A DNA stretch of 22,634 nt, taken from contig URNM01000015.1 in assembly GCA_900549185.1 (NCBI GenBank), positions 1 to 22,634 on the forward strand, in the 5' to 3' direction. Shown piece by piece: positions 8,185 to 15,421 of the stretch. Position 1 is the first letter of the stretch. Each line of letters starts with the position of its first letter. Source of the stretch: an uncultured Collinsella sp. (lineage in GTDB: Bacteria > Actinomycetota > Coriobacteriia > Coriobacteriales > Coriobacteriaceae). Both the position numbers and the translations under genes were made by a program. The notes beneath the pieces were generated by a model. It did no database searches and was not told the DNA's origin. It saw nothing but the letters and a program-made list of their open reading frames with translations.

Positions 8185-8268
8185 TGGTGCGGGCGAAAGG
8201 ACTCGAACCTTCACGGGAATCCCACCAGAACCTAAATCTGGCGCGTCTACCAATTCCGCCACGCCCGC
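8185..8268 (-). tRNA. tRNA-Leu (anticodon UAG)
   Basis: The minus strand folds as a class II tRNA: acceptor GCGGGCG with CGCCCGC, D-loop AATTGGTAGAC, anticodon stem CCAGA/TCTGG around the loop TTTAGGT (anticodon TAG, reading CUN), a long variable arm, the T-loop TTCGAGT and an encoded 3' CCA at 8187-8185. It lies 91 bases upstream of tig on the same strand. A small TTCG-tetraloop hairpin (CGGCTTCGGCCG) follows the tRNA and may help end it. Confidence 0.97.
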
Positions 8269-8287
8269 ATGAGCGCACATACTAGGA

Positions 8288-8296
8288 ATGATAGCA
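8288..8296 (-). promoter_or_regulatory. Candidate extended -10 promoter for tRNA-Leu
   Basis: TGCTATCAT on the minus strand fits an extended -10 element (TGN followed by TATCAT). It ends 19 bases before the tRNA 5' end. I see no good -35 hexamer at normal spacing, so this is tentative. Confidence 0.35.
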
Positions 8297-8384
8297 GATA
8301 CGAACGGCAAGCGCACGCACACCTTTTACAGGCTCACGACCTCACCACGAGTGCAAGCCAATAGAGCACGCCACCCCATCTCAT

Positions 8385-8453
8385 AAGTTGCGGTGGAATA
8401 GGGACTGTTTGGGGCTCCAGTCCTCCAAAACAGTCCCTATTCCACCGCAACTT
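8385..8453. repeat. Palindromic intergenic repeat, copy 2
   Basis: The arms 8385-8410 and 8428-8453 are perfect 26-base reverse complements that begin AAGTTGCGGTGGAATAGGGA, with a 17-base loop. The outer TTGCGGTG/CACCGCAA ends are shared with the other copies. The arm core GGGACTG is specific to this copy and is matched on both sides. Confidence 0.92.
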
Positions 8454-8482
8454 CGGTAGGACTCGGCAGCCTGGCGATGCTG

Positions 8483-8662
8483 GCCATGCGCCGGAAAGCG
8501 TGTCCCGGTTTGGGGCCTCGGAATGGGATGCAATTTCCGCTATAGCCATCAACCGGAAACTGCAACCCGTTTTGAGCCCCTATTCCGGGATGCACTTTCC
8601 GCCAAGGCCCTCAAACGGAAACTGCAGCCCACAATTCAGTTGAAAAGTGGGCTGCAGTTTCC
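8483..8662. repeat. Degenerate tandem repeat, period 62 bp, about three units
   Basis: Units begin near 8483, 8545 and 8607, exactly 62 bases apart, with the shared pattern GCCaTCaaaCGGAAActGcarCCC, then GGGATGCAnTTTCCGC near the end of units one and two. The first unit is the most diverged (CCGGAAAGCGTGTCCCGG). The third is replaced at its 3' side by an inverted copy of its own start. Confidence 0.7.
8617..8662. repeat. Perfect 16-bp hairpin downstream of the XdhD-like gene
   Basis: GGAAACTGCAGCCCAC at 8617-8632 is the exact reverse complement of 8647-8662, with a 14-base loop. It starts 38 bases after the stop codon of the molybdenum hydroxylase gene. It lacks a U-tract, so it is at most a weak terminator or an mRNA 3'-end stabiliser. 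It forms the last unit of the tandem repeat. Confidence 0.8.
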
Positions 8663-8699
8663 CCGGGCTAGGCAAAGGGCAGCGGCGGCAGCGCCTCGC

Positions 8700-11531
8700 C
8701 TACTCCCCCAGCAAGGCCTTCTCGGGCGTGATCGGCAGCGAGCGAACCTGGTGGCCGGTGGCGTGCGCCACGGGCGAGGCAACGGCGGCGAGCGGCGTGT
8801 TGATGACGACCTCGCCGATCGACTTGGCGCCAAACGGGCCCGTCGGCTCGTAGCTCGGCTCAAAGGCCACGCGAATGCTGCCGATATCCAGGCGCGTGGG
8901 CAACTTGTAGCTCATAAAGTTGCCGGTGCGCAGGCGGCCGCGGTCGTCGTGCTCCACGATCTCGTAGAGCGCGTGGCCGATACCCTGGGCAATGCCGCCC
9001 TCGGCCTGGACGCGCGCGAGCGCCTCGTTGATCACGGTGCCGCAGTCCACAGCCGCCGCGTAGTCCACAACAGTCACCTTTCCGGTGGCCTTGTCGACCT
9101 CGACCTCGGCAATGCCGGCCATAAACGGCGGGGGCGAAACGGGCAGGCAGGCAGAGGCGTGCGAGGTGAGCGCGTCGCCGCCCGCGATATTCTTGACGCA
9201 CAGGTTGGCAAAGTCGCGCAGCGTGAGGTAGCGGTTCTGCTCACGCGCGGCACGCTCGTCGGACAGACGCACGTACTGGCCGTCGAAGACCACATCGGCG
9301 GCGTCCACGTCCCACATCTGGGCAGCCTTGGCACAGATCTTCTCGCGCAGCTCCGTCGCGGCGTTCTTGGCTGCCAGACCCGTCACGTACGTGCCCGAGC
9401 TCGCGTACGAGCCGGCATCGAACGGCGACACGTCGGTATCAACGCCGCGCACCACGATCAGCGAGCTCTCAACGCCCAGCTCTTCGGCGGCAATCTGCGC
9501 CAGAATCGTGTCGACGCCCATGCCGTTATCGGTGGCGCCGGTGCCGATGGTAATGAAGCCGTCCTCTTCCAGGCGCATGTCGATGCCGGCGATGTCCACG
9601 TTGGAGATGCCCGAGCCCTGCATAGTGAGCGCGCAGCCCAGGGCGCGCACGCGGTCGCCCAGGTCCATGGCCAGCGGCTTGTCGCGCCAACCGATCATGT
9701 CCATCGCGCGCAGCAGGCAGCGGTCGAGCGCGCAGGCGTTGAGCTTTTCGTTGTAGTACTGCGGCATGACCTCGCCCTCGCGCACAATGTTCTTAAGGCG
9801 CAGGTCGGCGGGGTCCATGTGCAGCATGTCGGCGAGCTCGTTGACGGCGCTCTCCACGGCAAACTGGCCCTGGGTGGCACCGTAGCCGCGATACGCACCG
9901 CCACGGTTGGTATTGGTGTAGACGGCGTCCCAGCTAAAGCGGCTCGCCTTCACGTGGTTGTAGATGGGCAGGCTCTTGTGGCCCGAAAGGCCGATCGTCG
10001 TGGTGGCATGCTCGCCATAGGCGCCGGCGTTGGACAGCGTATGCAGGTCGATGGCCGTGATGGTGCCGTCGTTCATGGCGCCCAGCTTAACGGTCATCTG
10101 CATCTGGTGGCGCGAGTTGCCGGCGGTGATGGTCTCCTCACGGGTGTAGCAGCAATAGCTCGGACGGCCGGTCTGCTGGGTGACGAACGCCACGAAGATC
10201 TCGCAGCAGCCCGTCTGCTTGGAGCCAAAGCCGCCGCCGATGCGCGGCTTAATGACCTGCACCTGCGACTGCGGAATGTCAAGCGACTGCGCGACCATGC
10301 GGCGCACGTGGAAGGGCACCTGCGTAGAGGTGGTCACCGAGATGCGGCCGAAGGCGTCGGTCGTCGCGAAGGCGCGGAAGGTTTCCATGGGCGCGGTCTG
10401 CGTGGCCTGGCTGGTGTAGGTGCGCTCAAAGACGATGTCGCTCTGGGCGAAGGCCTCGTCCAAGTCGCCAAAATCGCTGGTACCGCTGCACACCAGGTTG
10501 CGCGGAACATCGCCGCCCTGCGGGAACATAAAGGTCACGTCGCCCTCGGGGTGGACCACGATTTCGTTATCGAGTGCCTGGGTAAAGTCGAGCAGGGGCT
10601 CAAGCACCTCGTAGTCGACCTTGATGAGCTTGAGCGCCTTGTCGGCGGCCTCCTCGGTCTCGGCGGCGACGATCGCCACCTCCTCGTTTTGGTAACGGAC
10701 GAGGTTCTCGAGAATCAGGCGGTCGTAGGGACTCGGCTGTGGATAGCTCTGGCCGGCGATGGTAAAGCGGCGCTTGGGCACGTCCTCGTAGGTGTAGACG
10801 CCCACGACGCCGGGCACCTTCAGGGCGCGCGACGTATCGATGGAGCGGATCTTGGCGCGGGCATAGGGGCTGCGCTTGAGCTTGACGATGAGCGCACCGG
10901 CGGGCACCATATCGCCGGTGTAGACGGGACGACCCTCGAGCAGGGCCTTCGAGTCCTTCTTGGGCTGCTTCTTGGTGATCTGCTTGTACGCGACACCGTC
11001 GGAGCTCGTCTCGTTGAGGGGCAGCTCGCGCATCTCAAAGCCAACCTGCACGCCAGACTCGTCGAGGAAGTGCACGATGGCGCGCAGCTGGCTCTCGTAG
11101 CCGCTGCAGCGGCAGAGGTTGCCGGCGAGCTGGCGCGAGAGCTCCTCGCGCGTGGCGACGAGGTTCGGGTCCTCCTTGGCGGCGCGGGCAAGCGCCAGCA
11201 CGTTCATGATAAGGCCGGGGGCACAAAAACCGCACTGCTCGGCGCCTTCGGCAGCCATCGCACGGGCCAGCGCCTCGGACTCGGCCTTGAGGCCCTCGAG
11301 CGTGGTGATGGTGTGGCCCTCAACACGGGCGGCGGGAACCGAGCAGCTCAGCACCGGGTCGCCGTCGAGCCACACCGTGCACAGGCCGCAGTTGGTAGTT
11401 TCGCAGGCACAGCGCACCGACGTACAACCTTGCTCACGCAGCAGTGCAAAGAGCATGGTGTCGGGGGCAATCTGAACCTTGACCTTACGGCCGTTGAGCG
11501 TAAAGGAAAGATCGATGAGTTTGGCAGCCAT
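8700..11531 (-). CDS. Fused [2Fe-2S]/molybdenum subunit of an XdhD-like molybdenum hydroxylase
   Basis: A 943-residue xanthine-dehydrogenase-family protein in which the small iron-sulfur subunit is joined to the molybdenum subunit, the architecture and size of E. coli XdhD. The ferredoxin-like cluster ligands are C43-x4-C48-x2-C51 and C63. The second cluster uses C100-x2-C103 and C140-x-C142. The molybdenum part shows GGGFGSKQ 432-439, GAYRGYGATQ 545-554 and, near the end, GAKSIGE 901-907, whose E907 corresponds to the family's catalytic base. The FAD domain is absent and is supplied by the gene upstream, whose TAA overlaps this ATG by one base. Members hydroxylate purines or other N-heterocycles; the substrate cannot be read from sequence. 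XdhD-type enzymes have been proposed to carry labile selenium, and selenium genes lie nearby, but this is inference. No signal peptide, so cytoplasmic. Confidence 0.88.
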   Translation of the reverse strand: MAAKLIDLSFTLNGRKVKVQIAPDTMLFALLREQGCTSVRCACETTNCGLCTVWLDGDPVLSCSVPAARVEGHTITTLEGLKAESEALARAMAAEGAEQCGFCAPGLIMNVLALARAAKEDPNLVATREELSRQLAGNLCRCSGYESQLRAIVHFLDESGVQVGFEMRELPLNETSSDGVAYKQITKKQPKKDSKALLEGRPVYTGDMVPAGALIVKLKRSPYARAKIRSIDTSRALKVPGVVGVYTYEDVPKRRFTIAGQSYPQPSPYDRLILENLVRYQNEEVAIVAAETEEAADKALKLIKVDYEVLEPLLDFTQALDNEIVVHPEGDVTFMFPQGGDVPRNLVCSGTSDFGDLDEAFAQSDIVFERTYTSQATQTAPMETFRAFATTDAFGRISVTTSTQVPFHVRRMVAQSLDIPQSQVQVIKPRIGGGFGSKQTGCCEIFVAFVTQQTGRPSYCCYTREETITAGNSRHQMQMTVKLGAMNDGTITAIDLHTLSNAGAYGEHATTTIGLSGHKSLPIYNHVKASRFSWDAVYTNTNRGGAYRGYGATQGQFAVESAVNELADMLHMDPADLRLKNIVREGEVMPQYYNEKLNACALDRCLLRAMDMIGWRDKPLAMDLGDRVRALGCALTMQGSGISNVDIAGIDMRLEEDGFITIGTGATDNGMGVDTILAQIAAEELGVESSLIVVRGVDTDVSPFDAGSYASSGTYVTGLAAKNAATELREKICAKAAQMWDVDAADVVFDGQYVRLSDERAAREQNRYLTLRDFANLCVKNIAGGDALTSHASACLPVSPPPFMAGIAEVEVDKATGKVTVVDYAAAVDCGTVINEALARVQAEGGIAQGIGHALYEIVEHDDRGRLRTGNFMSYKLPTRLDIGSIRVAFEPSYEPTGPFGAKSIGEVVINTPLAAVASPVAHATGHQVRSLPITPEKALLGE

Positions 11532-12445
11532 TAGCGCACCTCGCTAGAATCGACGCCGGGCACGCGGCGGCAGGAGTACTCGTCCGTGGCGAACTTAGGC
11601 ACTTGCACGGTCTCGAGCTCGCGGGCAAGCGCGGCAGAAAGCTCGATGCCGGCGGCGCGGCGCACGGCCTGGATGGCGAGCGGGGCCGAGATGCGGCGAC
11701 GGTAGTCGGCCGAGCCCCACAGGTTGGTGCCGTAGCTCAGGGCACGCACGGATACGGCCAGTGTGCGTAGCTCGTCCTCGGAAGGCTGCTCGCTCACCAG
11801 GCCACATGCCTCGCCCTGCAGCAAGGTCGCGCGCAGCGGGCGGGCGCCCACGGTGACGTGCCAGGAGCCGTTCCACCAGGCGGCGGTGACGTTGAGCGAG
11901 GGGAAGTCGGTCGAGGCCTTGCGCACGGCCTCATAGCTTGCGCGGTAATCGTGCTTAACGACCACCACGTGCTCGATCACGTCGCGCACGTAGCCCATGC
12001 CCACGAACTCCGCGAGCGGCACGCGGCCGGCGCCCGTCAGCTCAACGTACGAATCGAGCGCCAAAAAGGCCGAGAGCACGTCCGAAAAACCAAAGCGGCC
12101 GTAGATGCTGCCGCCCACCGTGGCGGTATTGCGCAGCTGCACGCCCACGATATCGTGGACGGCGAACTCAAAGACATTGTTGACAAGCGCGTTGAGCCCG
12201 GCATGGCGCTCGAGCTGGCGCAGGGTGCACATGGCACCGATGCGAAACTCAGTCTCGGTCTCCTCGATCTGATCGAGTCCGCAGGCCGAAAGGTCAATCG
12301 CCGTCGCCACGCGACGCGAACCCAGGCGCATCCAGATGCCGCCGCCCACAATCTTGTTGTTGCGGTTCTTCTGTAAGAGCTCATAGGCTTCGGCCGCGTT
12401 TCCAACACGGACGTAGGTACCGAACTTGAGCACGTTCTCCCCCAT
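11531..12445 (-). CDS. FAD-binding subunit of molybdenum hydroxylase (YgfM/CoxM-like)
   Basis: A 304-residue protein of the family with the FAD-binding domain of molybdopterin dehydrogenases. It passes electrons from the iron-sulfur clusters of the partner subunit to an acceptor such as NAD. Visible are V33-GGGIWMR40, equivalent to the family's pyrophosphate loop, and VQLRNTATVGGSI 102-114, equivalent to the QIRNxGTxGGN signature. A CO-dehydrogenase-flavoprotein-type C-terminal domain follows. It is first in a two-gene operon; its stop overlaps the start of the fused Fe-S/Mo gene (TAATG), so the pair is translationally coupled. The start at 12445 has only a weak adjacent purine stretch (GAAGAG). 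GTG 12433, preceded by GGGGAG three bases upstream, is an alternative. The 229-base upstream gap holds a short palindrome and one palindromic repeat. Confidence 0.85.
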   Translation of the reverse strand: MGENVLKFGTYVRVGNAAEAYELLQKNRNNKIVGGGIWMRLGSRRVATAIDLSACGLDQIEETETEFRIGAMCTLRQLERHAGLNALVNNVFEFAVHDIVGVQLRNTATVGGSIYGRFGFSDVLSAFLALDSYVELTGAGRVPLAEFVGMGYVRDVIEHVVVVKHDYRASYEAVRKASTDFPSLNVTAAWWNGSWHVTVGARPLRATLLQGEACGLVSEQPSEDELRTLAVSVRALSYGTNLWGSADYRRRISAPLAIQAVRRAAGIELSAALARELETVQVPKFATDEYSCRRVPGVDSSEVR

Positions 12446-12460
12446 CTCTTCACTTGTCCA

Positions 12461-12476
12461 GTACTTTTAAGTGTAC
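12461..12476. promoter_or_regulatory. Candidate operator upstream of the molybdenum hydroxylase operon
   Basis: GTACTTTTAAGTGTAC is a partial dyad: GTAC at both ends and TTAA at the centre are symmetric (12 of 16 positions). It lies 16-31 bases upstream of the FAD-subunit start, where a repressor could block transcription. No known regulator is recognised. Confidence 0.3.
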
Positions 12477-12524
12477 CAAACGAGGGGCCGCACACCGTTT
12501 TAGGACAAAATCCACCCACCCATC

Positions 12525-12599
12525 CATAACTTGCGGTGATATACGGACTGATTAGCCGTTCTGGAACGCAAAACAGTCCGTATATCACCGCAAGTTATG
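12525..12599. repeat. Palindromic intergenic repeat, copy 3
   Basis: The arms 12525-12550 and 12574-12599 are perfect 26-base reverse complements with a 23-base loop. The left arm begins CATAACTTGCGGTGATATAC. The core ATATACGGACTG differs from the cores of the other copies at several positions, and each change is matched in the opposite arm. It sits directly behind the gdhA terminator. Confidence 0.92.
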
Positions 12600-12616
12600 A
12601 GGTGTCCTCCGGGATA

Positions 12617-12648
12617 GAAAAGGCTCCCAGCCAGATAGCTGGGAGCCT
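12617..12648 (-). terminator. Intrinsic terminator of gdhA
   Basis: On the minus strand AGGCTCCCAGC pairs perfectly with GCTGGGAGCCT around the loop TATCTG, followed by TTTC. It starts about 26 bases after the gdhA stop codon. Confidence 0.9.
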
Positions 12649-12674
12649 CATCACATGCTATGTCGAGCGAAGAT

Positions 12675-14030
12675 TTAGCAGACGCCCTGGGCGAGCATAG
12701 CGTCGGCGACCTTCAGGAAGCCGGCGATGTTTGCGCCCATGACGAAATTGCCCTCCTGGCCGTACTCCTTGGCGGTGTCGTCCACGTTGTGGAACATGCC
12801 GCGCATGAGCTGCTCGAGCTTGCCGTCGACCTCCTCGAAGGTCCAGGACAGGTGCTCGGCGTTCTGGCTCATCTCCAAGCCGGACACGAGCACGCCACCG
12901 GCGTTGGCAGCCTTACCAGGCATAAAGGCGACGCCGTTCTCCTGGAAGTAGGTCGTGGCCTCGATGGTCGTGGGCATGTTCGCGCCCTCGCCGACCACCT
13001 TGCAGCCGTTGGCGACGAGCGCCTGGGCGTCCTCGAGCAGCAGCGTGTTCTCGCGAGCGCAGGGCAGCGCGATGTCGCAGGGCAGCTGCCACACGCCGCG
13101 GCCGTCGCCCTCGTGCCACACGGCGTTGGGCTTCTCGTCAACGTACATAGCGAGCGTAACGCCCTTGTCGTGGCCAGAGCGCTTCTTATTGTAGATGTGC
13201 TCGAGCACGGTGTAGTCGATGCCGTCGGGATCCTCGACCCAGCCGTGGGTATCTGAGCAGGCGAGCACCTTGCCGCCGAGCTGAGTGACCTTCTGGACCG
13301 CGTAGATAGCGACGTTGCCGGAGCCGTGAACGACGACGTTCTTGCCCTCGAAGGAGTCGCCGCGGCTCTTGAGGTACTCATCCACAAAGTAGGCCAGACC
13401 GTAACCGGTGGCCTCGGTACGGGCGAGCGAGCCGCCAAAGGAGAGGCCCTTGCCGGTAAGAACGCCGGTCCACTCGTTGGTCAGGCGCTTGTACTGACCG
13501 AACAGGTAGGCAACCTCGCGGCCGCCAACGCCCAGGTCGCCGGCGGGAACGTCGGTGTTGGGGCCAATGTGGCGATAGAGCTCGGTCATGAAGGACTGGC
13601 AGAAGTGCATGATCTCGTTGTTGGACTTGCCCTTGGGGTCAAAGTCGGAACCGCCCTTGCCGCCGCCCATGGGAAGAGTGGTCAGGCTGTTCTTGAGAAT
13701 CTGCTCCAAGCCCAGGAACTTGAGCATGCCCAGGGTGACCGTCGGGTTAAAGCGCAGGCCGCCCTTGTAGGGTCCAATGGCAGAGTTGAACTCGACGCGG
13801 TAGCCGCGATTGACCTGGACCTTGCCCTGGTCGTCGACCCAGGGGACACGGAACATGACAATGCGCTCGGGCTCGACGAGGCGCTCAAGCAGGGCGGCCT
13901 CCTCGTACTCGGGATGGGCGTCGAGCGCCGGCTGGATGGTACCGAGGATCTCGGTCGCGGCCTGGATGAACTCAGGCTGCTCGGGATAGCGGGCCTTGAG
14001 CTCGTCGAGAACTTTCTGCGTGTAGCTCAT
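12675..14030 (-). CDS. gdhA: Glutamate dehydrogenase, hexameric NADP-type
   Basis: Catalyses reversible reductive amination of 2-oxoglutarate with ammonium to glutamate, in the cytoplasm. The 451-residue length and the N-terminal layout match the hexameric small-subunit class. Substrate-site residues include K90 in GPYKGG, K125 in PMGGGKGG and the catalytic D165 in PAGDLGVGGRE. The nucleotide-binding Rossmann motif is VVHGSGNVA 233-241. The start at 14030 has GGAGG four bases upstream; a longer in-frame ATG at 14078 has no such site. It is flanked by its own terminator and by a 257-base upstream gap with a possible -10 (TATTAT) but no clear -35. It appears monocistronic. NADP preference is assigned from overall family resemblance, not from a decisive residue. 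Confidence 0.95.
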   Translation of the reverse strand: MSYTQKVLDELKARYPEQPEFIQAATEILGTIQPALDAHPEYEEAALLERLVEPERIVMFRVPWVDDQGKVQVNRGYRVEFNSAIGPYKGGLRFNPTVTLGMLKFLGLEQILKNSLTTLPMGGGKGGSDFDPKGKSNNEIMHFCQSFMTELYRHIGPNTDVPAGDLGVGGREVAYLFGQYKRLTNEWTGVLTGKGLSFGGSLARTEATGYGLAYFVDEYLKSRGDSFEGKNVVVHGSGNVAIYAVQKVTQLGGKVLACSDTHGWVEDPDGIDYTVLEHIYNKKRSGHDKGVTLAMYVDEKPNAVWHEGDGRGVWQLPCDIALPCARENTLLLEDAQALVANGCKVVGEGANMPTTIEATTYFQENGVAFMPGKAANAGGVLVSGLEMSQNAEHLSWTFEEVDGKLEQLMRGMFHNVDDTAKEYGQEGNFVMGANIAGFLKVADAMLAQGVC

Positions 14031-14244
14031 GCTTCCTCCAATTGATGGAAAAGAAAAGTGTCGTTCGAGGCGCCCCATGCGCCGCGAGCTTTATCGAGTA
14101 TGGATAATATCGCACTGTTGCAGCAAAGTTTCGCATAAGCCGACGAGCAGATGTTTCGTTTTGATTACGATGCAGGTAGAAGCGTTTTTGAGCACCCGAC
14201 GAACAAATCGCGTGTTTCGAAGCTGTTTCGTCCGTATGTTCCAA

Positions 14245-14287
14245 ACCACCACATTGGGGACAGGCACCTTTGTGGTGATGTTGGTGG
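14245..14287. repeat. Hairpin element around TTGGGGACAGGCACCTTTG
   Basis: CACCACA at 14247-14253 pairs with TGTGGTG at 14271-14277, enclosing GGGGACAGGCACC. It begins immediately after the DUF3343 stop codon, so it may serve as a terminator, though no long U-tract follows. The short core looks like a dispersed repeat, which cannot be confirmed from this window because it occurs once. Confidence 0.4.
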
Positions 14288-14683
14288 TTAGAGGACGAGC
14301 TGATGGTAGTCGGCGGGGGTTATGCGGCCTTCGGTGGCAGCGCGGAAGGCGGCGAGGGCATCGCCGGAGAACGGCATGGCCCAGCAAAGCCCACAGCCGG
14401 CAGTAATGGAGCCCGGCAATGGCATGATGCGCCCAGGCACACCGGCGGCAAGGCACAGCTGCTCGCATTCCATCACATCGAAAGTGCTGTCGAACGACAC
14501 GATGATCTTGCGCTCGTGGTCGAGGGCATCACCGGACGGACCTTCGCGGTGTGCCTCACGATACGCCGCGGCGGCCGCTTCCTCTTCCGCAGTATGTCCA
14601 CAGCCACCGCAGCCGCAGGTACAGGGCTCGGAACCATCGCAAGTGCAAGGCTCTCCCGTGTCGGGACAAATATCGTGAGACAT
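14288..14683 (-). CDS. DUF3343 protein with Cys-rich N-terminal extension (putative Se/S carrier-like)
   Basis: A 131-residue protein. Residues about 58-130 resemble DUF3343 domains: a first strand IIVSFDSTFDVMECEQ, then LAAGVPGRIMPLPGSITAGCGLCWAM with C97 and C100, matching the family pattern of a conserved Cys in S-x-x-C-G-L. The family is annotated as a putative selenium/sulfur carrier because of its neighbourhoods; its biochemistry is not established. The first 30 residues are unusual, with seven cysteines (6, 13, 15, 21, 23, 25, 28) arranged as a repeated EPCTC unit then CGCGGCGH. This suggests metal, sulfur or selenium binding. An Ala/Glu-rich linker joins the parts. GGAG lies five bases before the start, and the mobA stop is 15 bases upstream, so it is co-transcribed with mobA. 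A role in delivering Se or S to a molybdenum enzyme is inference. Confidence 0.78.
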   Translation of the reverse strand: MSHDICPDTGEPCTCDGSEPCTCGCGGCGHTAEEEAAAAAYREAHREGPSGDALDHERKIIVSFDSTFDVMECEQLCLAAGVPGRIMPLPGSITAGCGLCWAMPFSGDALAAFRAATEGRITPADYHQLVL

Positions 14684-14698
14684 GGCAACTCCAATCGT

Positions 14699-15331
14699 CT
14701 AGGCGAGTAACTCGGCCGCCGCAAACTCCTCGGGTGTATTGACGTTTTCGAAGCAGAGCGTCGAGCCGGCGACCTTAACAATCTGCGGCTCATCCATATA
14801 ACCAGCCTGAACGCGATTGATCAGGCAGCGAATGCGCTGGCGGTCGCAGGCGAGCAGCTCATGGGCAACCGGCGCACACGCGTCACGGCGCCAGACGGCG
14901 CAAAGCGGCTCAATCCCCCGCTCCTCGCACGGCACGCACACGTCGAGCGCCTCGGCCTCAACACGATCGGCAAGCGCGCCGATAAGTTCCGGCGAGACAA
15001 ACGGCATATCGCAGGCGACAATCGCCACGAGCGGCAATCGGGCCGCGGCCAACGAGCTCGCGATGCCGCGCATGGCACCCGCCGGTCCTTCAAGGTCCGC
15101 CACCACACGCGGCACCAGGCCGCCAAACGTGCGCTCCTCAAGATAGACAAGCTCGCTGGGACGCGAAGTCGTCACGACCAACTCGCCGGCAACTGGCGCC
15201 AGCCGGCCCAGCACGCGCTCGATGAGCGGCTCGCCGCAAAACGCCATGCGCGCCTTATCGCAGCCCATGCGCGACGACAACCCGCCCGCCTGGACGACAC
15301 AAGAAAGATCGGCACGTCTTACGGTAGTCAT
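14699..15331 (-). CDS. mobA: Molybdenum cofactor guanylyltransferase
   Basis: Transfers GMP from GTP to molybdopterin, giving the guanine-dinucleotide cofactor used by DMSO-reductase-family enzymes such as formate dehydrogenase. From ATG 15331 it has 210 residues, normal for MobA. The nucleotide-binding motif is A15-GGLSSRMGCDKA27, and the AGG form indicates a GTP-using MobA more than a CTP-using MocA. ACDMPFVS at 106-113 is the metal-binding strand of the fold. GGAGG lies 11 bases before 15331, slightly long. The open frame extends upstream into the selC terminator and tRNA, which cannot be coding, so the longer starts are rejected. It is followed by the DUF3343 gene in one unit and sits behind selC in a selenium/molybdenum cluster. 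Confidence 0.9.
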   Translation of the reverse strand: MTTVRRADLSCVVQAGGLSSRMGCDKARMAFCGEPLIERVLGRLAPVAGELVVTTSRPSELVYLEERTFGGLVPRVVADLEGPAGAMRGIASSLAAARLPLVAIVACDMPFVSPELIGALADRVEAEALDVCVPCEERGIEPLCAVWRRDACAPVAHELLACDRQRIRCLINRVQAGYMDEPQIVKVAGSTLCFENVNTPEEFAAAELLA

Positions 15332-15421
15332 ACGACAAAACACCTCCATCGGCATGCTCGAAACCCGATGCACGCAGCTAAATACCGTCGCCGATAAAGC
15401 GGGCGGCACGGCAAACCTGTG

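Larger units (their letters stand above)
8269..8699. other. 431-bp gene-free interval between the XdhD-like gene and tRNA-Leu
   Basis: No coding region can be supported here. From left to right it holds a likely tRNA-Leu promoter (8288-8296), one palindromic repeat (8385-8453) and a degenerate 62-bp-period tandem repeat that ends in a hairpin (8483-8662). Those elements fill most of the interval. It is the most repeat-dense gap in the window. Confidence 0.75.

Noticed and set aside
8483..8662. A CRISPR array
   Set aside because: The units are diverged, only about three, 62 bp apart with similarity across the whole unit and no unique spacers; no cas genes are nearby.
8523..11534. A 1003-codon open frame on the plus strand opposite the molybdenum hydroxylase gene
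   Set aside because: It is antisense to a gene with clear cofactor motifs, its translation is low-complexity (Arg, Ala, Gly, His rich) and no family motif is visible. Long antisense frames are expected from the GC-rich codon bias.
14031..14287. A sigma-70 promoter for gdhA around TATTAT on the minus strand
   Set aside because: The -10 is acceptable, but no -35 hexamer lies at 16-18 bases, so it is not listed as a feature. Apart from the hairpin at 14245-14287, nothing else is recognised in this gap.
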